Assembly: GCA_000469685.2 (NCBI GenBank) | Contig: LS997566.1 | Span: forward strand, 42,918,920-42,982,919 | Origin: Haemonchus contortus | Taxonomy: Eukaryota > Nematoda > Chromadorea > Rhabditida > Trichostrongylidae | Length of the DNA: 64,000 bases | Direction of reading: 5' to 3' | In this document: one piece after another, positions 34,882 through 46,747 of the stretch | How positions within the stretch are numbered: position 1 is the stretch's first letter | How the letters are laid out: every line of letters starts with the position of its first letter | Position numbers and translations under genes: made by a program | The notes under the pieces: model-generated | Told to the model about the DNA's origin: nothing | Databases searched by the model: none | Seen by the model: the letters and a program-made list of their open reading frames with translations, nothing else

Positions 34882-37800
34882 ATGTCGGATTCCTTCATTA
34901 GATCACGGCGACGTGTTGAAGACTCCAGTTCCAAATCCCACACATCTGCCGATTTTGATCACGATACAAAAAAGGAATCAGCTAGTGTTTCTCCATCGTT
35001 TTTTGGAAACTATACTTCGCTAAGTAGCACAGTTTTTGGAGCTTCTCCTACTCAACTTTGGAATTCTGCACAGGTTAGTTTGTGAGGGGTATAATTTTGT
35101 CAATTTTCTTTGCCTGATTAGATTCTGTTCATTTATTAGTGGAACCAATCTTGCTGCATTCCATTGGATATTATCTCCGCTAAGGATCGATGGATTCTGC
35201 ACTCCAGTTAATGCGCGCACGATATTGATTCTTAGCATTTTAGGAAGTCATCTCCTCCATTCCATCTCCTCTGTATCACCCTTCTGAGCAGTCATTATTA
35301 GAGGACTCTGCTGAGAAAACTTTTCCGTCGTTAAGCGTATTTGGTGACCCGTTGGACTCACTCAGTTTCACAATGCCGTCAAGAGACAGAACAGCCGAGT
35401 TCAGGACGACATGTAAATCACTACAGGTTTGTTTGTTCTTGTTTACTCACTTTCGCTTAGTGAAAATGTTTTGTGGACTAAAGCTGGGTGTTCTTCATTA
35501 TTTTCCACGGATCGATAATGCATGTCGTGTGAGCCTCAGAAAGCAGTGATAAAAGCGGTCGTTCAAGAGCTGAAGTCTAGCAACAAGGGTGCTACATGAA
35601 TACTGTAGAATGATTTCTAATTGTATACTTTGTCGAGTTATTTTGGGACTTTAACAAAATTTTGTTTGTTGCGGTCACTGGAAATTGTTCGAGATTTTTT
35701 TCATCCGCTGCGATTACCGCTCTTAAGCGTACCAGATACACTGCCAATGCGGGTCACATTGTCTTTTTCAAATCGTTCCCCGGAAATTGTATTGCTTTAG
35801 TCCCAATTACGCTCTTCTTTATCAGTAGATTAAGAATTGCTCATGTTCGAAGATCGACATTGTTATCCAGTATTATATAGCATGAAATCTATAAAGCTTT
35901 CGGCGAAATCGATCAAAATTAACGATGGTGTGCTGTGGTTTTGGAAAAGCAAGTTCATGTATGGCCTATAAAAAAACGCTCAAAAACGTCTGCTGCACTC
36001 ATAAGTCACCCTGTACACGTGCAAGTAGTAACCTCCGAAAATCACTCATAAGTAGTGTAATGCAAATAAATTGGGAGTCAATCTACTCAGTTTGATTCAT
36101 ACATATTTCACGCACGTCACTGTTCAGATGAAGATCCACTCAAATGGATTCGTTCCACATTCCAGAAAGGAGATCCTGAATAACTCAGTTCACTTCAACC
36201 AGCTGGCAAAGTAAGTTTTCCTCTTGTTTGTCGAAAAATAAAGAATCATTTCCCCAATTCAATTAATTTTCTCTACTTTGAACAAGTTTAACTCATGTGT
36301 TCTTGTTTACAGAAGAATTGGACGGGACCTAAGCCAAACATGTGCTAAAATGGAAAGATTAGCAGAAATAGCCAAAAAGAAAAGCCTTTTCGATGAAAAA
36401 AGTGACATGGATCACCTCTCCAGAGTTGTCAAAGAGGTTATTTCTAAGCGTTCATCTGGTGACTTTCTCCATTTACACTCGTGGTTTTTGATCACATAAA
36501 TTTCAGGACATTACTAGCTTGAACAAACAAATAGCCGCTTTGCAAGAGTTTTCCAGAGAACGTAATTCTGGAGTGAAAAATCAAGGGACGGGTCACTCGT
36601 AGGTTTTGATTTGCGATTTGTTACATTTTTTAAGAAAAACTTCGTTGAATATCTAATTTTCAGCCAACTAGTTGTTGTTGGTCTGCAATCCAAATTGGCC
36701 AGTGTTAGTAAGGATTTCCAGAGTGTTTTGGAAATCAGTACAGAGGTTTGTTTTTTCATAGCTGCGTTTTAATGAATGCCTCACACAGACATTCTAACTC
36801 TCAGCTCTCTTCAGAATTTAAAACACCAGAACAGCAGGAGGAAAAAGTTTTCGAATGCTGATCCATTACCTATTTCATTCCCCTCTTCTTCTTCGGGTTC
36901 AAACGGTGAGGTATCAAATGTTTTAAGGTTTTATGTTGCTTTATTCTGTATTTTCATTAGTTTTTCTATTTCTCAATGTTTCATTTCGGTGTCTTAATGT
37001 AATGTGGGGAGAAGCGCAGACGAAATATACTACCTTCTTCACTTCTGCAAAAAACAAAAATGAAAAGCACGGAGGGGGGAGTGGGGGGGGGGGGGGGGGT
37101 GTTGCGTAGAAACTACCTTTCTGTTCATTCTAGGGAGTTCAAGATGCATGGAAAAGAGGTGACATTTCCAGACTGTAGATTAGACGTTATTTTTTCAGTC
37201 CGTTCTCGATTGCTTGACGATGACAGCCAGCACGGTGTTCCCCGTGTTAACAGCGTTTCGTTGGATATGGGTGCGATGGAGCAGATGCGTGTGCAGCAAC
37301 AGGTTAGGCTTACGAATGTCTGCAGAAACCGTGATTTCGTCCCACTTCTTATGCTTGACTTGGTTGTAGTAGTTTCTATCGACTTTTCATTTCACAGGTA
37401 GCACTCCAGGATCAGTCGAATGCATATGCACAGGCGCGCTCTTCCGCAATGGAGACAATAGAAGGCTCTATATCGGAATTGGGTCAAATTTTTGCACAGT
37501 TGGCGAGCTTAGTTAGCGAACAAGGCGAAATGATTACGCGGTGAGTACTAGTATGCAACAATGTCTAACTCCATGGAAACGCTACCTGCACGTCTCACTT
37601 GTCAAATGCGTCACGTTGCTATTCATTTCGCAATCTAACAAACGTTATGCAACGTCATCTTAACGGTTCGGTTGCATGATGCGTGTAGAGTGGCACCGTT
37701 TGCATGGATCTTTCAGTGTTATCGTTCGTGAAACCCTGAAATCCAGTCCTGCCGCATTTGTTTTATTTATTTCAGAATCGACTCTAATGTCGAAGATACA

Positions 37801-37935
37801 GCGATAAATATTGATGCTGCGCACACAGAACTGGTGAAGTACTTCCATAATATTAGTAAAAACCGTTGGTTGATGATCAAAGTTTTTGGTGTGCTCATGG
37901 TCTTCTTTATAATCTTCGTTCTATTTCTTACATAA
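34882..37935 (+). CDS. syx-5: Syntaxin-5, ER-Golgi Qa-SNARE (417 aa)
   Basis: Ten exons join in phase: 34882-35073, 35244-35426, 36128-36210, 36313-36436, 36507-36598, 36664-36745, 36815-36905, 37199-37302, 37398-37540 and 37776-37935 (TAA). Landmarks are the Sly1-binding N-peptide PSRDRTAEF (about 109-117), an Habc helix (FNQLAKRIGRDLSQTCAKME), the Qa-SNARE motif with zero-layer Gln359 in VSEQGEMI, and a C-terminal tail anchor WLMIKVFGVLMVFFII (396-417). Syntaxin-5 drives ER-to-Golgi and intra-Golgi fusion with Sly1 and its partner SNAREs. The N-terminal extension contains RSRRR (residues 7-11), a possible arginine-based ER-retrieval signal, and Met108 could start a short isoform, as in vertebrate STX5. 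sel-11 follows 841 bp downstream on the same strand. Confidence 0.96.
37083..37099. repeat. Poly-G tract in syx-5 intron 7
   Basis: About 17 consecutive G, preceded by a GGGGGGAGTG stretch. Confidence 0.95.
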
Positions 37936-38512
37936 TTAGAAGTCCATATGTTCTTTCTTTTTATCGTTTCTATGATATTGTATTTTTTCGATATGTTAAT
38001 TCGATGTAGAAATTTCTAGTTGCTGGGAAAAGTAATGATTTTACGTACGAAGTCGGTTTGCTCATGTATTGAGGGAGGATAGCATGCTTCGATCGTTAAA
38101 CTGGTTTCCTGCGTGTCTTACAAACATTCTTCCACGTAGCCTGAATGCAACTCGACTGATTAGTGTCAGAGGCTTACCCTCTCGGACCCGGTTACTTTTT
38201 ATCTGTACATTAAAATAGTGTCTAAAGCAAACCATTCTTTCGTGATGTGAATAACCTCGTCTGACTTCGACTTTATCGCTGCAATGTATTATCAGAGTTT
38301 AGATGTCTATCAAATCTGTGATGCTTTGAATCGATATAAACCTAATTTATTTCTCCGACTTGTTAATTGAAGAAGTGGATTGACCACAGAACTATTTCTT
38401 GTTTGAAGTGCTTCAGTTTATGAAATGCTCTAATCGTGGAGATTCAAGTGTTCGCATATCTACCGAGAGGTATTTCAAGAGCTATTTATTCTGTGTGCTA
38501 TAGTGAGACTTC

Positions 38513-38584
38513 AAGAATATCTGTCAAGTGAGTTGTTTGCAAAGCATATGTGCTTTACAAACAGCTCGCTTGATAGATATCTTT
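38513..38584 (+). ncRNA. Long hairpin between syx-5 and sel-11 (34-bp arms, 4-nt loop)
   Basis: Arms 38513-38546 and 38551-38584 pair around TATG. Of 34 positions, 28 are Watson-Crick. If the plus strand is transcribed, four more become G-U wobbles and only two are A-C mismatches; on the minus strand the four would be A-C mismatches. The stem length is like a pre-miRNA, but the loop is very small. It could equally be a MITE relic or an siRNA-type hairpin. No similarity to a known miRNA is claimed. Confidence 0.4.
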
Positions 38585-38775
38585 AAACTGTACCACTTTA
38601 CTGCTGCTACTTCTACATCTTCAGCTTGGAGGCGTCTCTCCCACCCTCATTTTACAACTTTTTCTTCGTCGTTCGTCCAGTTCCTCTCAGCATGAATCCT
38701 TGTTCACTTCATAATGATAACAGTTTTATAGGACTGAACGACTATTCTAGACTACACTGAGACTGTGAACTTCTC

Positions 38776-41700
38776 ATGCATATTTCTCCGGCTTTTCTTG
38801 CATTGGCCTCATTTGTGGCCACTGCAGCAACAGTTACGAATGCATTCGTCGTAAACAAGCAGTTTTATCCTTCAATTGTTTACATAACGAAGAGCAATGC
38901 TAGTATGATGGTGAGTCTTTTAATTTGACTGGGTTCTACATATTATGTTTTGCTTTTCGAAAGTTCTTCCTTTTGTGGAGTAGTGTATGTGGAAATGTCT
39001 GTCTTGTTAAGATCTAGCGAAAATCTTGAGAACTTTAGAATCTCAAATCTTCAAATGTTATAAGGGCTCTACAAATCTTTTGCGAGCTCACGAGCTTACG
39101 ATTAGTCAAAGAAGCAAGTATGTGTAATGTCTTCGGTTCGAGTCCAGCTTATTTTTGCCATCATTTCAGGTCATTTATGTGCAGGCGCTTATCCTAGTGT
39201 ACATACTTTTTCAAATGGTTCGCAAAATTTTCTTTGGTGAACTACGAGCTTCAGAAGCTGAGGTAGCCTTTTCTTCTTTCTTTAAACTGGTTTGTTAGGA
39301 CTGTACAACCATTTTTCCCTAATTCCAGTAATTTGTTAGCCATTATCTTTTCACCTTCGGCCCTAAGTTTCATGTTCTGCGTACAACGTATTTTCTCCAC
39401 GTGTTTAACTGAACCCATTTGCCATGCCATTTCTTCTTATAGTGAATAATTGATGTCATCTTGATGTGATAATTATAAATCTGACATTTCAGCATTTATC
39501 AGAACGTGCATGGCATGCAGTTCTAGAGACTTGCTTAGCATTTACTGTATTTCGAGATGACTTTTCGCCATTATTCGTTATGCAGTTTGTTGGATTACTG
39601 TTTGTAAAGAGCTTCCACTGGTTGGCGGATGATCGCGTTGATATGATGGAACGCAGTCCTGTGATAACGTTGAAGTTCCATATTCGGATGATGTGTAAGT
39701 TCCTCAATTGTTCTTTATTTTTGTGGAGAAGGAGTATTACCCATGCCGGCTGTGGATTTCCCTAAGCTAGTGAAAAAGATGCTCTACAACCTTATACTAC
39801 GGATTGGCACGGCACGGGCTCTATACCCTTGTGAGCATAAATCGAATCTACGGGAATGGCAGTAGCCTAAGCCTAAACAAATTACTTGTGTTTTGTATCC
39901 TTTGAAACAGCTGTAACGATTAGTGCGAATGAAAGATTTTCAATGAGTCTCAATTTCAGGCATTGTGGCTTTCCTTGGGGCTACAGATTCTTATCTACTT
40001 TCTCACGCATATTTCACAACATTACTGAAAGGAGCTAGCGCCCAAATAGTTTTCGGATTCGAGTAGGGTTATTTATTTGCTCTGCTTACTTCAGTTGCTT
40101 TATTCGCTGTTCTGCTCCCGCCATGATTCTGATCGATTTCAATTGTAGGTATGCTATCTTGATGGCTTTAGTGATTCATGTAACCATCAAATACATTCTT
40201 CATATGCATGACTTGCGAACGGCGCAAGCATGGGAGAACAAAGCTGTTTACCTGCTCTATGCAGAGCTTTTTATCAGTTAGTTAACCTCTACGTTCTTTT
40301 ACCTTTTTTTGCATTTGGGTTTTGATAATTCCAAGTCCGTCGACGTAATTTTAGATCTGATCCGGTGTGTGTTATACGGATTATTCGCGGCTGTTATGCT
40401 ACGTGTCCACTCGTTCCCGCTGTTTTCTGTGCGACCGTTCTATCTTTCCTTGCGAGCATTGCACAAGGCTATCAACGATGTCATCTTGAGTCGAAGGGCC
40501 ATCAACGCTATGAACAAGTCAGGCTACTTTGCTTTTTCTCCTACTACTACTTTACTTCCTTCTACTTTGCATCCAGTCGTATAGGGATTGAAGAGAAAAG
40601 TGGGGTGGAACGATAGAAAAGCCCTCATGAGCAATTTGCCAAGGAAACATGCACATTTACGGGTACGAGACACGGTGGGTAACAAGCTATGGCGTTTGAG
40701 AAAGGCATTGTTCCTTTTCTAGGTCCACATTCTTTTGCTGTGTGAGATTCGTTGTTAAGACAGGGCACTTTTTATTTTATTGAAACCGGTTACCCGAGCT
40801 GCAGTGCTCGCTGTCTTTCCTCATCCTATCAGTGGGACTGAACGAAGTGTTTCTTGGCAAAATATGTTTGAAGCGTTCATAGTTTACAGTTGCACAGAGG
40901 TCGGGATATAAGAATTCAATGCTATTTTATCAGCCATGTGTCCCACAACGAACAGCAACGTTAGAAACCTGTATTGGTCCATTCGGCTCAACCTGCAATT
41001 TCATAGCAGTGCTCATTCTTTTTTAACTTGTAGTCAATATGGATTGTACTGATTGCACAGTCTTTTGAACCCTTTCTAGTTGCACCCTACTTTTTTGCAG
41101 CAGTGTGCCTCTACTCCTCTCTTTTTAGCTTGTTTCCAATTGTGTCAGCCGAAGATCTGGCCACAATGGATGCCACGTGTATCATTTGTCGAGATGAAAT
41201 GACACCCGAGTCAACCCCGAAGCGACTTCCATGTGGACATGTTTTTCATACACATTGTCTGCGTAGCTGGTTCCAACGACAGCAGACGTGCCCTACTTGC
41301 AGGACGGATATTTTGGGTATGATTTCATATTTATTAGTAAGATGCTTTGTGGGTGTGGATGAAGACGGATAGACCTTGATGTCGCTCAAGCTAGTATCTT
41401 CAACAGAACTTACCCTATCCGTGCTAGAAAGTTGTCGTAAGTTTACAAAGAGTCAATACTTGTACTTGCAGAAGGTTGCGGCCGAAAAGGAAAAGTGGTA
41501 GATCTGTTTATTGGAATAGTCAAGTGTTGTGGTGGTTTCCTGTTTGAGTTTTGGTCCTATTATTATCAATGACCAGAAGTGCTTGAAGGCAGTTTTAGCC
41601 TAGAGTTTTTGAAAACCTCGGGACATGATATATTCCTGTGGGTTTGAGCGGTGATTGTCTATTTTCTCTCGTCATCACCGGAATACACGGATTGAGTTTA

Positions 41701-44700
41701 ATAACAACTTCGTTGCCCTGGAATAATAGGAAAATTGGGTGCAAAACGCACAGGAGTGTTCGGTTTACCTACTAGCGAGTATTCAATTTTCGAATGGTTT
41801 CTGTGTTGAGGCGTATATCCACTTCGTCCACGTGCTTGGCTTTCAAAACCAGTTTTTCTGGCTGTCCCTCAATAACTTTCGGATTCCGGGTAACCATCAT
41901 GGCAGTTCAGTTCTCTTTCATTTACTACTCACTAAATCAGTTCTCGAATGCTAAAATTAGGCTACTGATTTCGTTTTTAATTACATTTGAGGTCAAAGCT
42001 TAGCTTAGGTTAATGTAGAAAATAGTGCTGAATTGGATAAAGTAACGTAAATGGAAACAAAAATTAGGAAAGCAGAAACAGAAAGGGTTAGAATAAAGCT
42101 GGGTAGTGGGGTATAAACTACCTGCGATGGCAGAAAACGCATGAATTCTATAAAAGAACATCCGATCAAGTTGAGTTCAATAGTCTTGTATTTTCCATTG
42201 AAACATTTATATTTGCTAAAAACAGAGCCTTCACTCTGCTGAGCTGTTGACAGGGGAGAAAGTAGAAAGCAACTTATAAATTCGAAGTGAAAGCTCAGAT
42301 GTCAGGGCATGTCTGATAATGACCAGCTGACAGCTGACAATGGCGAAGATATCATCTGGGGAGAGTGACAAATTGAGACGAAGGGTGAACTTTTATGGGA
42401 AATAAAGTATAGGTAGCATTAAAAGAGAGAGGACTCCTTGAGAGACAGGGCAAGGAGTTTCCGATGGGATGGTCATGAGTGAAGGTAAATAGAACTATTG
42501 AGTTGTGCATGGTATTAGCATAGCTATAGCAGTTTTCATTTGAAAAAGGGCAATATTCTCCTTATATTTTTCGAAATCATCCAATTCCCTTCAGTTTTCG
42601 AGCTACTATGTAAACATAGATGTTTGGGCTTGGCGGTAAAGACATGGCAAAATACACTCCAACTTGGCAAACGTTTTAGATGGTGGGAATTCCTTCACCA
42701 CAAGCTGAAAACTAATATTCTTAAGTGTCGTTGAAGTAAAAGCTTTGTCGTTGCACATTGTAACATATCAAGTCTTTTCAGCCGCAGCTGGTCAACGAGC
42801 AGCAGCAAATGGACCTGTACCACCCGCAGCGCCAAATAATCCTCCTGTTCAAAATGGCGCTATTAATGCTCGACTACCTCCAAATCTTTTTCCATTCATG
42901 GCTCATCAGTTTGCTGTTCCTCAGCCACGGCCACCGACTCAGGACAATGTAAGGCACAAGTTGTTGGCATTTGAAGTTTCTAACTAATTCAAAGTCATTA
43001 CAGACAGGTCCTGCTGCTGGTGCTGCTGCAGAAGGGGAAGGACGTGAACAGCCAGCTGGGTTTCCCCCAGGTCCTTTTCCAGGCTTTCCACCACCATTTC
43101 CTCAAAACATGGTACCGAATTGTTAATATCTTCCATATATCTAAATGATGAAATGAATGAAAACATTACAGCCTCAATTTCCATCGTTTCCATTCATGGC
43201 TCCACTTCCTCCATTCCCAATGGAAATGCCTCGTCCTCCACCAAATCTTGATCAATTAACCGAAGAAGACCTCCGTGCTATGGAAGGTAAGGCTGTTGGG
43301 CATTTTAATACAGTCATTCTAAAATGATGAATCTTCCCGCTATTTATTTAAGGGCAAAGTCGCGCCGCGCTGGAGCGTCGCATAAAGATGCTTCAAGATA
43401 TTTCAACGTTGTTGGACGCAGCGGTTGCACAAATGCACCAGTACAGCTCCATTTTTGGGTGAGTTCTCAGTTTCAATTTATTTTCGTAACAGTAGACTAC
43501 TAAGTTTGGGCTGTTGTTTTGATTTTTTGTGATTTCTTTCAGTACCGCTCCGATGCCGGTACCAATGCCAAACCCTGCTGCTTCTGATTCTGCATGGCAA
43601 ACGTTGTTTGCGCAAAATCCAAACCAGAGTTTCGGTGGAGCCAGTACAGTGGATGTGAACCAAGGTGAATCTGTTCAGGATGTCAAAGATACGCAAGAGG
43701 GTAGCGCAACAAAGGATACAACAAAGCAGGAGAACGGAGCGAAAACTGAGGTAACATAAATTCATCCATTTGACTCGGTTTCAGTTCATTTTGCAATATT
43801 CCTAGTGATTGCGTTGAAGCTTTAATTAAAGGAAACAGCATGAAAACTTCCAACGCCTGAAAACCTCTTTTTGTAGCTTTCAAAAACGGTATTTACTTTA
43901 TTCAAGCTATCATATTTCCCATCATATTTGAAATACCAGCACGGAAATAATACTCCCAATTTTGAACCCATGAATTCCTTAACAGGTATTTCAAATAATG
44001 TGCTCTGTGCGAAGTAAAAGAGTGCTGAATTTTGGGGATATCTACGATCTCTGTCACACCCAGATCAACAGGCCTTCCTTCTCCCTGTAGCTGTGTAATC
44101 CAAGTCAGACCTAATCGAATGTTCATTCATTCACATTCATGTTCCCTAATAGTCATCCCCAAAAAACGAGTTGCGGCACTTTTAGTTGGGCTGATCAAAG
44201 TCAGCGAGAAAACCTTTTTCAACCATAAAAGGATGAAGGGTAAAATCTTGGGGCGTTGATCAATCCCGCCTGAGAGATGCGCCCACGCCTTCGACCTCCT
44301 TTCAGGATCGTAGTGGCGTAGTGAATGCGTATGTGGCCTATACAATGACTTGCGGTGGTCAGCTGATGTACAAGTCAGTACTTTTATCCTCCCAGACGAG
44401 TCTGGTACCAATTAATCGACCCTGGTAGAATGGAAGGCTTGATTGGCTCAGGAGGATATAGATCCGGGATTTGAGCCCGTGAACTTGCCCTTTTTAACCT
44501 GAGTTAGAATTTTGAGCTATTGCCCTGGACCAATGTGGTTGATGGTTCTCATACAAATTTGAAAAATGTAGTTTGTGATGTGCTATGGTATGCGAGACTA
44601 AAAGACGAGGCAGTTTTTACAAATCATTGTATTAGCAACACAGTGAAGTGAATGGAGATGCATAAGCTCTGTGAACTATGCATTAGTGGTTTCTCCCTTG

Positions 44701-45237
44701 TGTGGTCCGAGTTTCATCGTCTTTTTTTCACTTGACTGGCAATTAATGCAAATGTTATTTCGTCTTCAAGTTTTTTGCTTTGATGTATATGGAAACGACC
44801 AAGTCGTCACATTTTTTTGCGTATCACTTAATTAAGCTGTTTTTGTACCAACTTTGAATGGCAGCCATAAGAATCAGAAGGATGTATCGCCTTTCTTATA
44901 ATATTTTTGATTACACATGTTCAGAACACGATGACTGATGTTCCATCAACATCTAAGTCGTTATTCGGGACCTCAGCGTCCTCTTCGCGGTTATCGAAAG
45001 CTGGTGTGGCGACGGAGTCACCAACTCCTGAAGATCGTGAGTCTCCAGAGGTCCCATCGTCATCAAAGGAAACGATTGTCCGATCACCGGAGGACGAAAG
45101 GATCAGGCAGAGAAGATTGAGGAGGTGCGTTTATCCAAGATGTTGGGGAAGAAGTTATGACATAGCTTTTTTGATCTATATACTAATATGTAGTGTTCAG
45201 GTTCGCGGAAGCTGGGAATAGTTCTGAAGATCGCTAG
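38776..45237 (+). CDS. sel-11: SEL-11/HRD1 (synoviolin) ER-associated ubiquitin ligase (650 aa)
   Basis: Fourteen exons join in phase: 38776-38910, 39170-39262, 39493-39694, 39960-40062, 40149-40276, 40355-40517, 41129-41316, 42782-42948, 43004-43111, 43172-43286, 43353-43458, 43543-43750, 44925-45124 and 45201-45237 (TAG). The N-terminal half is the multi-spanning membrane domain (VFRDDFSP, SFHWLADDRVDMMERSP, SHAYFTTLLKGAS). A RING-H2 finger follows with Cys292, Cys295, Cys310, His312, His315, Cys318, Cys329 and Cys332. After it come Pro/Ala-rich cytosolic exons, a conserved helical block (ALERRIKMLQDISTLLDAAV) and a short basic C-terminus (IRQRRLRRF). HRD1 ubiquitinates misfolded ER proteins and forms the retrotranslocation channel with HRD3/SEL1. 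Exon 6 uses an unusual GTCAGG donor. Introns 7 and 12 are long, and the latter contains a SINE. Length is slightly above the roughly 610-617 aa of worm and human proteins. Confidence 0.96.
44265..44487 (-). mobile_element. tRNA-derived SINE (copy 6) in sel-11 intron 12
   Basis: Minus-strand copy truncated within the tRNA head: it ends at CACGGGCTCAAATCCCGGAT (B-box). The core ACCAGACTCGTCTGGGAGGA and tail CCTCTCAGGCGGGAT-like motif are well kept. Confidence 0.78.
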
Positions 45238-46324
45238 TTGAAGATAGCGGCTTATCTAATTGTGATCAATATTGGTTTTAATCATATTCATTTTTGCTTG
45301 CGATTATATGTCAGTGCGGGATATATTTGGAAACGAATTAATTAAACCATTTGACTTTACTCCTTGAATTTATGAAACTACAGAGAAAAGGAAAGGACAG
45401 TTCTTCGATTATGGAGACCGCGCTGTACTACTTTGCTTGGGGAAATTCTTTGAAAAGGACCTTTTGAAAGGGGAAACCGCAGTGTACACTCTTATTTGGG
45501 CTTTCGAGTGAAAGTAAATATGCGGAAGATCAGCGCTGTGATCTTTTGAAGAGCTTTTCAAAATGATTTTTGGGTAAGGACAACTACTGGTCGTTGGGAA
45601 GAGTTTTCAATATGCCCGCATGAAACAACTCCATGACAATGAGACTCAGTTGTTTATTGTGCTGACCCTGCTGTTTGTGTACAAACTTAGCTAGGGGAAG
45701 GATGCGCTAGGTACAGCTATCTTGGGAATCACAGTCTTAGGAAAAGAGGGAACGAAAGCACTCTGCGCATATTTCGCTAGATCGAGCATCTATTATTGAT
45801 TAGGACGTGATTCAAAGTGCGGCGCCTGCGAAGAGTACGAAACCTCTCATTTCCAGGAAGGCTCTGAAAAACAAGAATTACCCATTGTTAACGTGAAGGG
45901 CAACCCCTGTCAACTCGTCCATTTCAAATGTATATGTGGTATCAGGCGTTACTAGTAGAGCTGGTCGCAGACACGACATCATGACAGTGCACCCTGTATA
46001 CACCGTTACTTCCATTTTCAGATGACATACCAGCTTTCTGAACTCGAAAAACTGTGATATTACAAACGTCTTTGTCCCAGGTCGCTAACGAGTAATGATA
46101 ATCAAAGGGCACAGTTAAATCCCACTTGGATTCACTTCCCACAAATTCCCCGCCTCTGCAATGCTTGGCAACTGAAAACAACTAATGACCACATAACGAC
46201 ACAATTAGTTTGCTTGCAAAAACTTGATGTTCTCCAGGTTAGCGGCCGATGATCTAGGAATGTACGTAGGAATGAGTCATCCGCCAGTGGTGAATAATGT
46301 CGATAAATCAGTTGAGTCTTAAAA
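45238..46324. other. Intergenic downstream of sel-11
   Basis: No gene seen. The segment 45960-46030, read on the minus strand (TCATCTGAAAATGGAAGTAA CGGTGTATACAG), resembles a segment at 46580-46630 with the same spacing, suggesting an ancient duplication or repeat family. Confidence 0.4.
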
Positions 46325-46747
46325 CTATTTCAAGACATTCATCGAATTCATTACATTCCATAACTGAACGGAACTTTGGGAGAAACGCTCATTCGTCCGC
46401 TGTAAGCATCGATAGCGAAGTTTGCGCGCATTTAAAATAAACTTAAATACACAAAGAGGGGAATCGAGTGATCGGGGCAGCACCGGTTCCCCATCTGCTT
46501 TTGTTCGAGGCACGGTAATATGCAACGTCAAGGCCACGCACATGGTACAGATGGCCGCAACTACGACACCACGACGGACAATCGCACAGCTCATTCTGTA
46601 TGCACCGCTATTCACGTTTTCAGATGACACAACGGAGCGTGAGTAACGGACAGACGACGACAACGACAAGGCGAACGAATAATGTGCACAATTGCATCCT
46701 CCCACACAAGCAGACATAGACATACACACATACGTACCGACTTCCAA
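46325..46747 (-). CDS. Unassigned 140-codon open frame, possibly chance
   Basis: Open frame on the minus strand. An internal start gives MSCAIVRRGVVVAAICTMCV, a possible signal anchor. There is no recognised domain, no convincing donor or acceptor, and part of it belongs to a segment duplicated at 46.0 kb. Kept only because of length and the hydrophobic N-terminus. Confidence 0.15.
   Translation of the reverse strand: MEVGTYVCMSMSACVGGCNCAHYSFALSLSSSVRYSRSVVSSENVNSGAYRMSCAIVRRGVVVAAICTMCVALTLHITVPRTKADGEPVLPRSLDSPLCVFKFILNARKLRYRCLQRTNERFSQSSVQLWNVMNSMNVLK

Noticed and set aside
41103..41372. Stand-alone RING-finger gene
   Set aside because: The RING frame is exon 7 of sel-11; the apparent start is intronic.
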